64,000 nucleotides of DNA from Candidatus Tokpelaia sp. JSC189 (GTDB taxonomy: Bacteria; Pseudomonadota; Alphaproteobacteria; Rhizobiales; Rhizobiaceae), in contig QENA01000035.1 in assembly GCA_003331045.1 (NCBI GenBank), positions 1 through 64,000 of the forward strand, in the 5' to 3' direction. Shown here piece after piece: positions 1 through 10,066 of this stretch. How positions within the stretch are numbered: the stretch's first letter is position 1; each line of letters opens with the position of its first letter. Made by a program: the position numbers and the translations under genes. The notes under the pieces were generated by a model. That model ran no database searches, was not told where the DNA came from, and worked only from the letters and a program-made list of their open reading frames with translations.

Positions 1-40
1 ATGGTATGCTAATCTGGCGAGATATTATGCCAGCTTACGC

Positions 41-130
41 CTACAAGCGGCTAGAAATGAGCCTGCCTGTACTCCTTACAAGGAATGGCGTTCATCCCTA
101 ATCCTTCACCAGAAAACAATATCGATTAAT
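41..130 (+). repeat. dispersed 90-bp repeat, copy 1
   Basis: This block aligns without gaps to 29067-29156; by hand I count 77 of 90 identical bases. In the same frame both copies read as a peptide ending in LLTRN-x-x-HP followed by TAA. Several of the differences keep the residue or a similar one. It therefore looks like the 3' end of a protein gene that survives as two relics. I do not recognise the family. Confidence 0.6.
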
Positions 131-216
131 AATAAAATTGATCTGATAGGGTCATACATATGCGAATTAGTACAGACTTTTCGATATAGATTTTTGTTGC
201 ATTATTTTTTCGATTT

Positions 217-236
217 ATATAAAGATATCTTTATAT
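217..236. promoter_or_regulatory. perfect 20-bp palindrome, likely operator of the ArsR-type gene
   Basis: ATATAAAGATATCTTTATAT is a perfect inverted repeat with no spacer, 43 bases before the likely ATG at 280. ArsR-family dimers bind such palindromes, and the adjacent gene encodes an ArsR-type winged helix. The site probably mediates autoregulation and control of metF. It resembles operators proposed for SAM-cycle regulators in alphaproteobacteria; that link is from memory. Confidence 0.65.
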
Positions 237-279
237 GTTCTAAGAATTGTACAGTTTTGGTCGGGATGTCTTACAGTTA

Positions 280-1254
280 ATGCTTGACCTTGATCCTATG
301 GTAGATATCTTGAAGGCGGTAGCGGAGCTGACCCGTCTGAGGATTCTTGTGCTTTTATCGGAAGGGGATCTGACTGTATCAGATCTGATGACCATTCTTG
401 GTCAATCACAGCCGCGGGTATCGCGTCATCTCAGATTATTGCAGGAAGCATTATTGATAGACCGTTATCAGGAAGGGGCGTGGGCTTATTTTCGCCTTTC
501 GGAAAATGCTTTACGCACAAATATTGTCCATTTCATTATTGAAAAACTTAACCGCAATGATGTCTTGCTAGATCATGATCTAGACCGGCTGCGGCAGGTA
601 AAGCTTCAGCGTCAAGAATATGCAACTGCCTATTTTTCTGCCAATGCTGGCCAATGGGATGAACTGCGGTTGCTACATGTCTCTGACAAAGCGATAGAAG
701 AGGCCCTGCTGCGTGTGGTAGGATCATATCCGTTTCAGGCCATGTTGGATGTTGGAACGGGCACAGGGTCGCTTCTGAGGCTCTTTGCCCCGCTTTATGC
801 CCGTGGTGTGGGGATTGATATCAATCGTGATATGCTTGCCGTTGCCCGCGTCAATCTTGACAAAGCGGGCATAACTCACGCTTTGGTGCGTTGGGAAGAT
901 ATTTCGGTTCTGCCCGTTGAGTGTGAAATTTTCGATCTTATCACCATTCATCAGGTATTGCATTTTTTGGATGAACCGCAGATGGCTATTTGCAGGGCTG
1001 CGAGTGTGCTATCCCCTGGCGGACGGCTTGTCATTGTTGATTTTGCACCACATAATTTTGAGTTTCTGCGTAGCAAGCATGCGCATCGACGCCTCGGGTT
1101 TTCTGATGAGCAGATTAAAAAATGGCTTAAAAGTGCCAAGCTGGAGTTTGTCATGAGTGAAGAATTTGCCCATGAAGGTACAGATATCGACAAAGGCCTT
1201 ACAGTTAAGCTTTGGCTTGCGCGTAATCCGGCCATGCTAATTTCGGATAATTGA
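280..1254 (+). CDS. ArsR-family regulator fused to SAM-dependent methyltransferase
   Basis: The first 95 or so residues form an ArsR-type winged helix (LTRLRILVLL, then SQPRVSRHLRLLQEA as recognition helix). The second half is a class I methyltransferase with the glycine-rich SAM loop LDVGTGTGSLL, an acidic strand end GVGIDINRDML and the post-I motif DLITIHQVLHF. This fused type is commonly found beside metF in Hyphomicrobiales and is thought to sense the SAM/SAH state. The open frame begins at a TTG at 247, only 10 bases after the palindrome. I prefer ATG 280 (or ATG 298), because then the palindrome lies in a promoter region. metF follows 75 bases downstream and is probably co-transcribed. 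Whether the methyltransferase half is an active enzyme or only a sensor cannot be told. Confidence 0.85.
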   Translation: MLDLDPMVDILKAVAELTRLRILVLLSEGDLTVSDLMTILGQSQPRVSRHLRLLQEALLIDRYQEGAWAYFRLSENALRTNIVHFIIEKLNRNDVLLDHDLDRLRQVKLQRQEYATAYFSANAGQWDELRLLHVSDKAIEEALLRVVGSYPFQAMLDVGTGTGSLLRLFAPLYARGVGIDINRDMLAVARVNLDKAGITHALVRWEDISVLPVECEIFDLITIHQVLHFLDEPQMAICRAASVLSPGGRLVIVDFAPHNFEFLRSKHAHRRLGFSDEQIKKWLKSAKLEFVMSEEFAHEGTDIDKGLTVKLWLARNPAMLISDN

Positions 1255-1329
1255 ACATAACAAGGCGGAAATGATATCAATGCGCAATGCTGGGCTTTTG
1301 TGAGCTGGAAATCAGGAGGAGTGCTGGAA

Positions 1330-2214
1330 ATGCCTGCGTATAGGCTTTTGCATCATGGTGATATTATAAATGTATCTTTTGAATTTTTTCCACCTAGGAC
1401 AGAACAGATGGAAGAAATTCTATGGGAGACGGTAGATCGCCTTGCTCCTCTTCAGCCGCATTTTATTTCGGTGACCTATGGTGCCGGCGGCTCAACACAA
1501 GAACGTACAGCGCGTACTCTAGAGCGTATTTTGAAAGAGACGGAGCTTTCTGTTGCAGCACACCTGACCTGCGTTGGTGCAACCTGTGCTGAGGTAGACC
1601 AAGTCGCTCGCGGATTTTCTGCTCTCGGCATTCGGCGTTTTGTTGCCCTGCGGGGTGACCCGGTCAATGGCCGAGGCGATGTTTACAGGCCAACCCCCGG
1701 CGGTTATGCCAATGCTGTGGAGCTGGTGGCGGGCCTAAAGGCTATCGACAGTGATTTTGACATTACAGTTTCAGCCTATCCTGAAAAACATCCTGAGAGC
1801 CCCAGTTTTGCAATGGATATTGATCTGCTCAGGCGCAAAATTGATAATGGTGCGACGCGTGCGATTACGCAGGCATTTTTTGATAATGATCTGTATGAAC
1901 GCTATATGGAAAAATTACATGCAGCAAAAATTGATATTCCTGTCCTGGCAGGAATCCTGCCGATTCACAATTTTCGCCATGTCAGTAGGTTCTGTAGCCG
2001 CAGCCGCACCCATATTCCTAATTGGCTGGCTTACCGCTTTGAGGGGCTGGACAAAGATCCTAAAACCCATTCGCTGATTTCAGGCATTGTGGCTGCCGAG
2101 CAGGTGCTTGATCTTGTAGAACGAGGGGTAAAGGATTTCCATTTCTATACTCTAAATCATGCTGATCTCGCTTATACTATCTGCCATCTGATGGGTATTC
2201 GCCCGAAAAAATAG
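1330..2214 (+). CDS. metF: methylenetetrahydrofolate reductase
   Basis: MetF reduces 5,10-methylene-THF to 5-methyl-THF with FAD, supplying the methyl group for methionine synthesis. Visible signatures are VSFEFFPPRT near the N-terminus, SVTYGAGGST, the FAD-contact segment VALRGDPV, and the C-terminal HFYTLNHADL. The reading frame is open from a GTG at 1300, but AGGAGG at 1314-1319 sits 10 bases before ATG 1330, giving a 294-residue protein of normal length. It follows the ArsR-methyltransferase gene and should share its SAM-cycle control. metH, a frequent downstream partner in related genomes, is not present here. Confidence 0.93.
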   Translation: MPAYRLLHHGDIINVSFEFFPPRTEQMEEILWETVDRLAPLQPHFISVTYGAGGSTQERTARTLERILKETELSVAAHLTCVGATCAEVDQVARGFSALGIRRFVALRGDPVNGRGDVYRPTPGGYANAVELVAGLKAIDSDFDITVSAYPEKHPESPSFAMDIDLLRRKIDNGATRAITQAFFDNDLYERYMEKLHAAKIDIPVLAGILPIHNFRHVSRFCSRSRTHIPNWLAYRFEGLDKDPKTHSLISGIVAAEQVLDLVERGVKDFHFYTLNHADLAYTICHLMGIRPKK

Positions 2215-3223
2215 CCGGCAGTCCAGCCCATGTGAATTAGTAATTATTGTAGGGTTGGTTGCTTGTCTTTTTGTGGCTGCATTTTACAATGTCTTTGTGG
2301 GACGGATGGTTACTTGGCAAAGATGTTGATATCGCTCTCTCCATCAATATCCCTTAATGATGCCCGTAATATTTTTCTTCAGGATAACCTGCCAAGGATT
2401 TGATTGCCATAGTATTTTTGATCACCTTAAAGAAGATTTCTATTTTTTCTTTTTTGAGACTCTAGGCAGGAGGTTTATAGGCAGTAGATCTCACATTCGA
2501 TTCTATATCCAGAAAGGGAAGATAATATGGTTCTGTCCTTTGCTACATTAAGATGGTCCGATCATGCAGATGGTTGCTGAAGGAAATTGGCTTGGCAGGG
2601 ATATTAGAGGCCTGGGTTCGTGCCCTATGGTCATTGAAGTCGTCAATTCCAGCTTCCTGACAATTTTTCTTCCGTAGCACAAGCTGGTTAAGGATCACAT
2701 AGAGTATTATATACGAAACCTGTTGCTATTGGGAGACTATTTTATGTTGAGGGGGACAAAAAATAGAGGATACGATCACATAAAGAGTGGGTGAAACTAT
2801 TGATTTACCAACGGTTAAAACGCTGCAGCAATTATTGATATTGCTTGTTGTCTATCTATATCAGGAAATCGGCATTTTATACTTTAGAATGGCACACTTT
2901 GATAAAAACCACAAATGATAATAGTTTAACCTTGTTTTGGCTTGATTTTTGAGCAGTCTTAAACTTTATCTCCAAACAGCTGCATCTTTAGTTTTCTAAA
3001 GCCACCTTAATGGCTTTATTAGGGCCGTCTGTTGACCGCCTTAGTCATCGGTAGAGAGTATGTAGTTGATTTATCGATATGTGGATGTGGCATACAAACG
3101 GGTATGGGTGAGAATTATTAAGAAACACATTTTATGCTTCAATACTTTTGTTAAATAATCTTCTATACTAGGGTTTTCTGGCGGGAAAAATTATAAGAAT
3201 GGTCATTTTAAATTTTTTTATTA
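2215..3223. other. long gene-free spacer after metF
   Basis: About 1 kb with no gene I can support. It contains only short chance reading frames (for example 2357-2551) with low-complexity Phe/Ile-rich translations and no family signature. It may hold the eroded remains of a gene once downstream of metF, but I found no recognisable metH motif in it. Confidence 0.5.
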
Positions 3224-3229
3224 TATAAT
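3224..3229 (+). promoter_or_regulatory. candidate -10 box for rnpB
   Basis: TATAAT lies 43 bases before the mature 5' end of RNase P RNA, which fits a short 5' leader removed by processing. The -35 region at the expected spacing (3201-3206, GGTCAT) is poor, so this is only a candidate. Confidence 0.3.
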
Positions 3230-3271
3230 TCGCTTTTCAAGCTCCTGAAATTTCTTTACGAATGGAGGCTT

Positions 3272-3668
3272 ATCAGTTGGTCGGGCAACCGCACCAGACC
3301 AATACCGAAAGGTGCGCTGGTGAGGAAAGTCCGGGCTCCATGGAAATACGGTGCCGGGTAATACCCGGCGGGGGCGACCCTAGGGAAAGTGCCACAGAAA
3401 GTAAACCGCCTGTTTTTTATAGGCAAGGGTGAAAGGGTGGAGTAAGAGCCCACCGCATTGTCAGTAATGGTGATGGCAAGGTAAACCCCACCGGGAGCAA
3501 AACCGAATAGAGATAGCACGTACCATCCTTTAAGGATGATACAGGCCCTGTTTCCGGGCTGGCTATCCGGGTGGGTTGCAAGAGGCGGGTGGTAACATCC
3601 GTCCCAGATGAATGGTTGCCGCACAGGTTTGTCCTGTCATACAGAACCCGGCTTACAGGCCAACTGAT
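3272..3668 (+). ncRNA. rnpB: RNase P RNA, type A
   Basis: This is the catalytic RNA of RNase P, which matures tRNA 5' ends. The closing helix is visible: TCAGTTGG at 3273-3280 pairs with CCAACTGA at 3660-3667. Conserved core blocks follow in order: GAGGAAAGTCCGGGCTCC near 3312, the CR-II/III area with GTGCCACAGAAA near 3390, GAGTAAGAGCCCACC near 3440, GGTAAACCCC near 3480, and ACCCGGCTTACAGGCC at the 3' end (about 3645-3660). The length of about 397 nt is usual for alphaproteobacteria. Frames seen on either strand here are by-products of its structure. Confidence 0.95.
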
Positions 3669-3816
3669 TTTCTTTAATAATTCCCATCTGGTTCTAATTT
3701 TCAGCGGATCTGGGGGTGGGATAAAAAAATAGCGGTAATTAATAACCAACCCTAATATTCCATTAAATTATAACAGGCGACAATGTACAACACGATTTGA
3801 TCTGTTTATTGTCAAT

Positions 3817-4001
3817 ATGGCAATTTATGAGTTGTACAGGCTCTATGCTTTGCAGTTGCAAGGAGCAATGTCACGAAAAGGATTGGCTTTTATTGGTACA
3901 AGGAAGTCATCCTATATTTGCCTTTGGCGATGCAGATTAGTAAACGGCTTTACCACATGGAGCAGGCGCATTTTCATAAAACTAGGAGAGAACCAGAATG
4001 A
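3817..4001 (+). pseudogene. possible mraZ remnant before rsmH
   Basis: mraZ normally opens the dcw cluster directly before rsmH, but no intact copy exists here. The frame from 3817 contains GLAFIGTRKSSYICLW, which recalls the FVGRxxxFQLW region near the MraZ C-terminus. A second frame carries a charged tail that ends in a TGA overlapping the rsmH ATG (ATGA), the junction often seen for mraZ-rsmH. The match is weak and would need frameshifts, so this may be chance. Confidence 0.3.
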
Positions 4002-5014
4002 AGATGCAGATATATAATCGGCATATGCCGGTTATGCTTGACCAAGTTGTCGAAAGCTTGGGCGATCTTGACGGGGCATTGGTCATTGACGCAACATTTG
4101 GGGCAGGCGGTTATTCACGTGCATTTCTTAAACACGGAGCGCGCGTCATTGGCCTTGACCGCGATCCTACTGCCATACGTGAGGCTCGGCCGATTGTTGA
4201 AAGCGCAGAGGGGCGCCTACAAGTCATTGAAACGCCTTTTTCCCATCTTGATGCCGTGATACAGGAAGCGCCCGATGCTGTGGTTCTTGATATTGGGGTT
4301 TCCTCTATGCAGCTTGATCAAGCCGAGCGCGGTTTTTCCTTTTTCAGGGATGGACCGTTGGATATGCGTATGGCTGCAAAGGGTTTTACGGCAGCTGATG
4401 TAGTCAACCGCATGAAAAGTAGTGATCTTGCCCGAATTTTTTGTTTTCTGGGAGAAGAGCGCCATGCCGGGCGTATCGCCCACATGATTGAAGTGCGTAG
4501 ACAGAAAAAGCCTTTTACCCGCACAGGTGATCTGGCAGGAGCGATAGAAAAACTTCTCAGACGCAGGCCTGCTACCATCCATCCGGCGACACGTGTATTC
4601 CAAGCGCTGCGTATTTATGTCAATGATGAACTGGGTGAGCTTGCCCATGCACTTTTTGCAGCTGAAAAAATATTGAAACCAGGTGGTAAGCTGGTGATTG
4701 TCACATTTCATTCGCTTGAGGATCGCATGGTCAAACGCTTTTTCCATGACCGCTCCGGTATAAAAATTTCCTCACGCCATTTGCCAGATACCGTAAGCCG
4801 GCTGCCTAGTTTTGTGCTGCTTTTCAAGGGCATAAAGATACCGAAAGAAGAGGAAATTGTACATAATCCGCGTGCACGTTCGGCAAAATTGCGTGCTGGT
4901 ATTCGTACGGATACATCTTGCTATGAACCTGATTCGACAATATTCGGGATTCGGGGTACCTACCCCAGTCGTTTTTTGATGAGGCTACAAAATGACTGTT
5001 TTCCGGACAAGTGA
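3998..5014 (+). CDS. rsmH: 16S rRNA (cytosine(1402)-N4)-methyltransferase
   Basis: RsmH (MraW) methylates the N4 of C1402 in the decoding centre of 16S rRNA using SAM. It shows the SAM site [16 protein letters not shown], the GLDRDPTAI strand, [19 protein letters not shown] with the DGPLDMRM signature, [14 protein letters not shown], and the late motif [16 protein letters not shown]. The C-terminal [15 protein letters not shown] is also typical. An AGGAGAG Shine-Dalgarno lies just before ATG 3998; a second in-frame ATG at 4025 begins closer to the conserved domain. The 3' end overlaps ftsL by 23 bases, as usual in dcw clusters. It is the first intact gene of the cluster here. Confidence 0.95.
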   Translation: MKMQIYNRHMPVMLDQVVESLGDLDGALVIDATFGAGGYSRAFLKHGARVIGLDRDPTAIREARPIVESAEGRLQVIETPFSHLDAVIQEAPDAVVLDIGVSSMQLDQAERGFSFFRDGPLDMRMAAKGFTAADVVNRMKSSDLARIFCFLGEERHAGRIAHMIEVRRQKKPFTRTGDLAGAIEKLLRRRPATIHPATRVFQALRIYVNDELGELAHALFAAEKILKPGGKLVIVTFHSLEDRMVKRFFHDRSGIKISSRHLPDTVSRLPSFVLLFKGIKIPKEEEIVHNPRARSAKLRAGIRTDTSCYEPDSTIFGIRGTYPSRFLMRLQNDCFPDK

Positions 5015-5390
5015 TATTATTCTGGTTGCTATTATGATATTTTCTGCGGCAATAACTTATAAAGTCAAATACGAGGCGCAGAAACGTTCTTTAGAAGTTC
5101 GGCATATTGAAAGGCGGATTGAGGCGGAGAAAGATACCATCCGCTTGCTGCATGCCGACTGGGCATTGATGACACAGCCTGTCCGTCTGCAGCGTCTTAT
5201 TCAACAGTACAAGGAAGAGCTAGGACTTGAAATTATCCAGCCTGAGCAGTTTATCAGGATAACAGATATTCCGGTACAAACTCTTGACATTATTCAGAAC
5301 ATTATTCATGATAACGAGGTGGTGATTATACAGGTCGGGCTCAAAGGTAAAACAACGCGTCATATCCGAACAGGGAGGACGCATCCGTGA
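4992..5390 (+). CDS. ftsL: cell division protein FtsL
   Basis: FtsL is a small bitopic divisome protein that bridges FtsQ/FtsB to FtsW/FtsI. The 132-residue product has a short cytoplasmic start, one membrane segment at about residues 8-24 ([15 protein letters not shown]), then a charged heptad-rich coiled coil ([22 protein letters not shown]) and the typical TQPVRLQRL motif. FtsL diverges quickly, so position between rsmH and ftsI supports the call. It begins inside rsmH and ends in a GTGA overlap with ftsI, so the three are translationally coupled. Confidence 0.88.
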   Translation: MTVFRTSDIILVAIMIFSAAITYKVKYEAQKRSLEVRHIERRIEAEKDTIRLLHADWALMTQPVRLQRLIQQYKEELGLEIIQPEQFIRITDIPVQTLDIIQNIIHDNEVVIIQVGLKGKTTRHIRTGRTHP

Positions 5391-7108
5391 AATTTATGGA
5401 TTTTCTCTTCAGGAAAAGAGAAGGATCACTCTCGCGGTTCGAGCGCCTACAGGAAGAGATTTCCCTTGTAAAATGTATCCGCCTGCGGCTTCTTATCGTT
5501 GTGGTATGCTTTTTTTTTATTTATGCTGTGATCATTGTTCGACTGGTTTATTATGGCCAGCAGGGTGGAGAGATTGAAGCGGCAAAGGGTTTAAGTTACC
5601 TTAGCATGGCATCTCGGCCCGATATCGTTGATCGTAACGGACAGCTGCTTGCGACAGATATTAAAACATATTCACTTTTTGCTGAACCGCGCCGGATTAT
5701 TGATCTCAATGAGACGATAGGGCTTTTATCAACGGTTCTCCTTAATCTTGATCGAGAGGAAACTTGGCGCAGGCTGAAGGGTAAAACAGGTTTTGCTTGG
5801 ATTCAGCGTGGTTTGACACCGCGACAGAGAACGGAGATCATGGCACTCGGCATTCCCGGTATCGGGTTCAGAACAGAAACACGCCGGTTTTATCCGGGTG
5901 GGCCAGTAGCCTCACATATCCTTGGTCTTGTTAATATTGATAACCAAGGCATAGCCGGTATGGAAAAATATATTGATCAGGCAGGCCTGAGTGATTTGCG
6001 TGCAGCCGGCCTTACAATGTCCTCATCACTGGAGCCGGTGGTCCTTTCCATTGATATTCGTGTCCAAGCAATTGTGCGTGATGAGTTGCAGCAAGCAATA
6101 CAGCGTTATCAAGCGCTTGCAGCTGGGGCGGTTGTACTCAATGTCAAGACCGGTGAAGTGCTAGCTATGGCCTCGCTGCCAGATTTTGATCCCAATACGC
6201 CCTTTGATGCGCTCAAAAGTGATCGGCTTAACCGTATGACGGCCGGTACATTTGAGATGGGATCGATAATCAAAAGTTTTACAACCGCCATGGCGCTTGA
6301 TTCCGGGTTGTTTCAGCTCAATACAATGATTGATGCATCGAAGCCGCTACAGTTTGGACAGCAGACAATTAGCGATTTTCATGGAAAATACCGCAAGCTT
6401 GCTCTTTGGGAGGTTTTTATTTATTCCTCCAATATTGGTTCAGGCCGGGAGGCTGAAGCTGTCGGTATTATCCATCACCGCCAGTTTTTGAAGCGGCTTG
6501 GTCTGCTTGATCGTATGATAACTGAGTTGCCAGAAATTGCTCACCCTGTTGAGCCGCCTCAATGGAAAAAGATCAATTCTATGACAATCGCCTTTGGTCA
6601 TGGCATGATGACAACTCCTCTGCAGACAGCAGTGGGGGCGGCTGCCCTAATGAATGATGGTCTGCTTGTCAAACCGACATTTCTCAAGCGTGATCAGCTG
6701 CAAGTCCTGAAGCAGGCAATACAGGTTATCAATTCGGAGACCAGCCGTGACATGCGTTATCTGTATAGACTAAATGCCGATATTGGTTCGGGCCGGCAGG
6801 CTGCTGTGAAGGGATATCGGGTCGGCGGAAAGACCGGAACAGCAGAGAAGGTTGTGGATGGTAAGTATTCAAAGCATAAGCGATTTAATACATTTATTGC
6901 GGCCTTTCCGATGGAGGATCCATCCTATATTATTTTGACGTTTGTTGATGAACCGAAACCCGAGGTGGGCGTGTATTCTGCTACTGCAGCTTTTAATGCA
7001 GCACCTATTGTTGCTAATATCGTTCGCCGCTCGGCAAGCTTTCTAGGAATTGCGCCGGATTTTGACGAAGAAAACAGGCCAATATCCGCTGTCAGCGTAG
7101 AAGAGTAA
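5387..7108 (+). CDS. ftsI: septal peptidoglycan transpeptidase FtsI (PBP3)
   Basis: FtsI cross-links septal peptidoglycan as the transpeptidase partner of FtsW. The 573-residue protein has a membrane anchor at about 34-54, a dimerisation domain containing [11 protein letters not shown], and a penicillin-binding domain with all three active-site motifs: S293-I-I-K296, S347-S-N349 and K482-T-G484. The start is GTG 5387, overlapping the ftsL stop, with GGGAGG at 5373-5378 as ribosome site. It is of normal length and looks functional. FtsW is encoded further down the same cluster. Confidence 0.95.
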   Translation: MKFMDFLFRKREGSLSRFERLQEEISLVKCIRLRLLIVVVCFFFIYAVIIVRLVYYGQQGGEIEAAKGLSYLSMASRPDIVDRNGQLLATDIKTYSLFAEPRRIIDLNETIGLLSTVLLNLDREETWRRLKGKTGFAWIQRGLTPRQRTEIMALGIPGIGFRTETRRFYPGGPVASHILGLVNIDNQGIAGMEKYIDQAGLSDLRAAGLTMSSSLEPVVLSIDIRVQAIVRDELQQAIQRYQALAAGAVVLNVKTGEVLAMASLPDFDPNTPFDALKSDRLNRMTAGTFEMGSIIKSFTTAMALDSGLFQLNTMIDASKPLQFGQQTISDFHGKYRKLALWEVFIYSSNIGSGREAEAVGIIHHRQFLKRLGLLDRMITELPEIAHPVEPPQWKKINSMTIAFGHGMMTTPLQTAVGAAALMNDGLLVKPTFLKRDQLQVLKQAIQVINSETSRDMRYLYRLNADIGSGRQAAVKGYRVGGKTGTAEKVVDGKYSKHKRFNTFIAAFPMEDPSYIILTFVDEPKPEVGVYSATAAFNAAPIVANIVRRSASFLGIAPDFDEENRPISAVSVEE

Positions 7109-7175
7109 GAAAGCGGATTTCCGATATAATTTCAGTTATATGTTTTTTAGGACAGTCTGGGGAAAGAGGCACAAT

Positions 7176-8618
7176 ATGGAGCTCGCTGAATGGATAAAAG
7201 CAATAGATAATGCACCTGTAGTCAAAGTTGCTGGTATTACTGCTGACTCTAGGCAAGTTATGGCTGGCTTTGTTTTTTTCGCAATTAAAGGAAATTCCGC
7301 AGATGGTCATCTTTATATATTGGATGCAGCAAAACAAGGTGCTATTGCCATCGTTATAGAAAAAGGGACTACTATACCCAATGTATCCGTTCCTGTGTTG
7401 CAGGTAGATGATATTCGTCGCGCACTGGCAATTACAGCAGCCTATTTTTATCGACAGCAGCCAGACGTCATAATAGCAGTTACCGGTACAAGTGGCAAGA
7501 CATCTGTTGTTTCCTTCATGCGTGAAATTTGGGGTGATACGGGGTTTTCTGCGGCAAGTATTGGGACACTGGGTGTTATATCGCCGAAGCTTGTTAAATA
7601 CGCCTCTTTGACAACACCGGATCCTCTTGAACTGCATCAGCTATTGAAAGAGCTTGCCAAAGAAGGCGTGACCCATGTTGCCATAGAGGCTTCCTCACAC
7701 GGAATCAAGCAGCGTAGGCTTGATGGTGTGCATCTTGCCGCTGCAGCCTTTACCAATCTTGGGCGTGATCATATGGATTATCATGCAACGATTGAGGATT
7801 ATTTCACTGCTAAGATGCGTTTATTTGATACTTTATTACCTAAAGGCGCACCGGCAATTATTTTTACGGACAACAAATATTCAGATAAAGCAATAGAATA
7901 TCTACAGCAGGCAAAGTGCAATGTTCTGACTGTTGGGCGCAAAGGTGCCTTTATCCGTATTAAGCGGGTGGAACATGAGCGTTTTCGTCAGTATATTGAG
8001 TTTAAGTTTGAGGGTGATATTTACGAGGTGCTTCTACCATTAGCAGGAGAATTTCAGATAATAAATGCCGTGGTTGCAGCAGGGATTGCCATTGCAATTG
8101 GTGTGCAGCCGGCTGTTGTATTCCACGCGCTGGAGCGGCTTAAAGGTGCACCAGGGCGGCTCGATCTGGTCGGATCAACCCATAGAGGTGCTCCTGTTTA
8201 TGTGGATTATGCTCATAAGCCCGATGCGCTGCAAAATGTCCTAAAATCTGTGCGCTCGTTTACTACTGGCCGCGTTGTGCTAGTTTTTGGCTGCGGTGGT
8301 GATCGCGATAAGGGCAAGCGGGCAATTATGGGAAAGATCGCGAAAAATCTTGCTGATGTGGTTATTGTCACGGATGATAATCCTCGCACGGAAAATCCGA
8401 TAATAATCCGCAAGCAAATCCTGATAGGAGCTCCAGGAGCTATTGAAATCGGTGACAGGCGCGATGCCATCCGCAAGGCGGTAGCCATGCTACAACCCGG
8501 AGATACACTGATCATCGCTGGGAAAGGGCACGAGGAAGGCCAGTTTGTGGGTGATCGGCTTTTGCCTTTTGCCGATCATGTAGAAGTTCATGCAGCACTG
8601 GAGGCGTGTGTTAAATGA
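7176..8618 (+). CDS. murE: UDP-MurNAc-L-Ala-D-Glu:meso-DAP ligase
   Basis: MurE adds meso-diaminopimelate to UDP-MurNAc-L-Ala-D-Glu in the cytoplasm. It shows GITADSRQV in the UDP-binding N-domain, the ATP loop [17 protein letters not shown], the carbamoyl-lysine region, and DDNPRTENP; the DNPR motif is the known marker for DAP rather than lysine. The C-terminal [11 protein letters not shown] is typical. The frame is open from ATG 7140, but GAAAGAGG at about 7161-7168 precedes ATG 7176, where similarity also begins, so I use that. The stop overlaps the murF start (ATGA). DapB near 61155 helps make the DAP substrate. Confidence 0.94.
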   Translation: MELAEWIKAIDNAPVVKVAGITADSRQVMAGFVFFAIKGNSADGHLYILDAAKQGAIAIVIEKGTTIPNVSVPVLQVDDIRRALAITAAYFYRQQPDVIIAVTGTSGKTSVVSFMREIWGDTGFSAASIGTLGVISPKLVKYASLTTPDPLELHQLLKELAKEGVTHVAIEASSHGIKQRRLDGVHLAAAAFTNLGRDHMDYHATIEDYFTAKMRLFDTLLPKGAPAIIFTDNKYSDKAIEYLQQAKCNVLTVGRKGAFIRIKRVEHERFRQYIEFKFEGDIYEVLLPLAGEFQIINAVVAAGIAIAIGVQPAVVFHALERLKGAPGRLDLVGSTHRGAPVYVDYAHKPDALQNVLKSVRSFTTGRVVLVFGCGGDRDKGKRAIMGKIAKNLADVVIVTDDNPRTENPIIIRKQILIGAPGAIEIGDRRDAIRKAVAMLQPGDTLIIAGKGHEEGQFVGDRLLPFADHVEVHAALEACVK

Positions 8619-10036
8619 TTCCTTTATGGAGCAAGCGTGCATTTACTGATGCCCTTGACGGTGAGAATGTGGGAACATTACATAGTGATATTACGGGTAT
8701 TTCTATTGATACACGCACATTGCAAGATGGAGATGCATTTTTTGCTATTCAGGGTGAACGGTTTGATGGTCATGATTTTATTCAAGCAGCGGTAAAAAAT
8801 GGTGCTAGTGTTCTTGTTGTGGCAAGGAAGCATGCAGGATCCGTGCGGCGAACTTCTGTTCCTCTAGTTATTGTTGATAATGTGCTTGTTGCGCTTGGAA
8901 AACTGGCAGAGGCGGCTCGTAGGCGTTCCCATGCAAAAATTGTTGCCATTACGGGCTCGGTTGGTAAGACTACAACCAAGGAAATCTTACGTCATGCGCT
9001 TTCAACCGTTGGCAGAGTACATGCCAATCTGGCTTCATTCAATAATCACTGGGGCCTTCCGCTGACTCTTGCTCGTCTGCCTATTGATGCGGATTTCGGC
9101 ATTTTTGAAATTGGTATGAATCATGAAAACGAGATCCGGCAACTGGCAAGGCTAGTAGAACCGGATCTCGTCATTATAACCTGTATTGCAGCTGTCCACC
9201 TAGGATATTTTACCAGCATTGAAACGATTGCTGATGCTAAGGCGGAAATTTTTGAAGGATTGAAGGTTGGTGGCACAGCCCTGCTGAATGCGGATGATAG
9301 ATTTTTCACTTATCTGGCAAAAAAAGCACAAAAGACTAATGTAGCCCATATTGTCTCTTTTGGTGAAGCGGCAAAAGCGGATTATCGTTTGCTGAATGTG
9401 CATCTGCATACGGATTGCTCATGTTTTAAGGTGATACTTGACGGACAGGAGGCAATGGTCAAGATTGGTGCACCTGGCTATCATATGGTGCAGAATGCAC
9501 TTGCAGTCTTGAGTGCTGGAGATATTCTTAGGGCAGATATTGCTCGTCTATCAATTTCCTTGCAGAATTTCATAGCTGGGAGTGGGCGGGGGGGGCGCTA
9601 TAAACTGATTTTGCCATCAGGCGGCATATTTTTGCTTATTGATGAAAGTTACAATGCGAACCCTGTTTCAATGCGAGCCGGGCTTTCCTTGCTTGCAAAC
9701 AGTCATATTGGACGGCGCGGACGACGGATCGCAGTGCTAGGCGATATGCTGGAATTGGGATCTTTTTCACGCAAAGCGCATGAAAAGTTGAGTAAACCGA
9801 TGCGGGAGGCCAATGTCAGCCTTGCATTTTTGGGTGGCCAAGAGATGAAATATCTTGCTGATATTTTGCGTAATGATCTACAAATTTTTTATCGCAAAAC
9901 AGTAGCCGATCTTCTGCCTCTAGTTCTCAATGAAATCCGTTCTGGGGATGTTGTGATGGTCAAATCATCAAATGGTAGTGGTTCATCGCGTCTTGTTTCT
10001 GCACTTCTTGATCGTTATAAGCTCGCTCAGTCCTGA
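8615..10036 (+). CDS. murF: UDP-MurNAc-tripeptide:D-Ala-D-Ala ligase
   Basis: MurF completes the UDP-MurNAc-pentapeptide by adding D-Ala-D-Ala, made by the Ddl encoded at 17807-18730. Visible motifs are [17 protein letters not shown] in the N-domain, the ATP loop [13 protein letters not shown], the [13 protein letters not shown] segment, [10 protein letters not shown], and [15 protein letters not shown] with VLGDMLELG in the C-domain. At 473 residues it is normal. It starts within the murE stop codon, indicating coupled translation. A run of eight G (9588-9595) lies in the coding sequence; the present length keeps the frame. Confidence 0.94.
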   Translation: MIPLWSKRAFTDALDGENVGTLHSDITGISIDTRTLQDGDAFFAIQGERFDGHDFIQAAVKNGASVLVVARKHAGSVRRTSVPLVIVDNVLVALGKLAEAARRRSHAKIVAITGSVGKTTTKEILRHALSTVGRVHANLASFNNHWGLPLTLARLPIDADFGIFEIGMNHENEIRQLARLVEPDLVIITCIAAVHLGYFTSIETIADAKAEIFEGLKVGGTALLNADDRFFTYLAKKAQKTNVAHIVSFGEAAKADYRLLNVHLHTDCSCFKVILDGQEAMVKIGAPGYHMVQNALAVLSAGDILRADIARLSISLQNFIAGSGRGGRYKLILPSGGIFLLIDESYNANPVSMRAGLSLLANSHIGRRGRRIAVLGDMLELGSFSRKAHEKLSKPMREANVSLAFLGGQEMKYLADILRNDLQIFYRKTVADLLPLVLNEIRSGDVVMVKSSNGSGSSRLVSALLDRYKLAQS

Positions 10037-10066
10037 AAATTGTAGAGATAAAGGCAGTTTTCCGCC

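Noticed and set aside
2357-2551. 64-codon frame after metF
   Set aside because: The translation is Phe/Ile-rich low complexity, without ribosome site or family motif.
3256-3749. Two overlapping minus-strand frames of 110-122 codons
   Set aside because: They lie across the RNase P RNA gene, whose conserved core and closing helix are unmistakable.
9588-9595. Eight-G run in murF as a phase switch
   Set aside because: Short for frequent slippage, and murF is essential, so variation is unlikely to persist.
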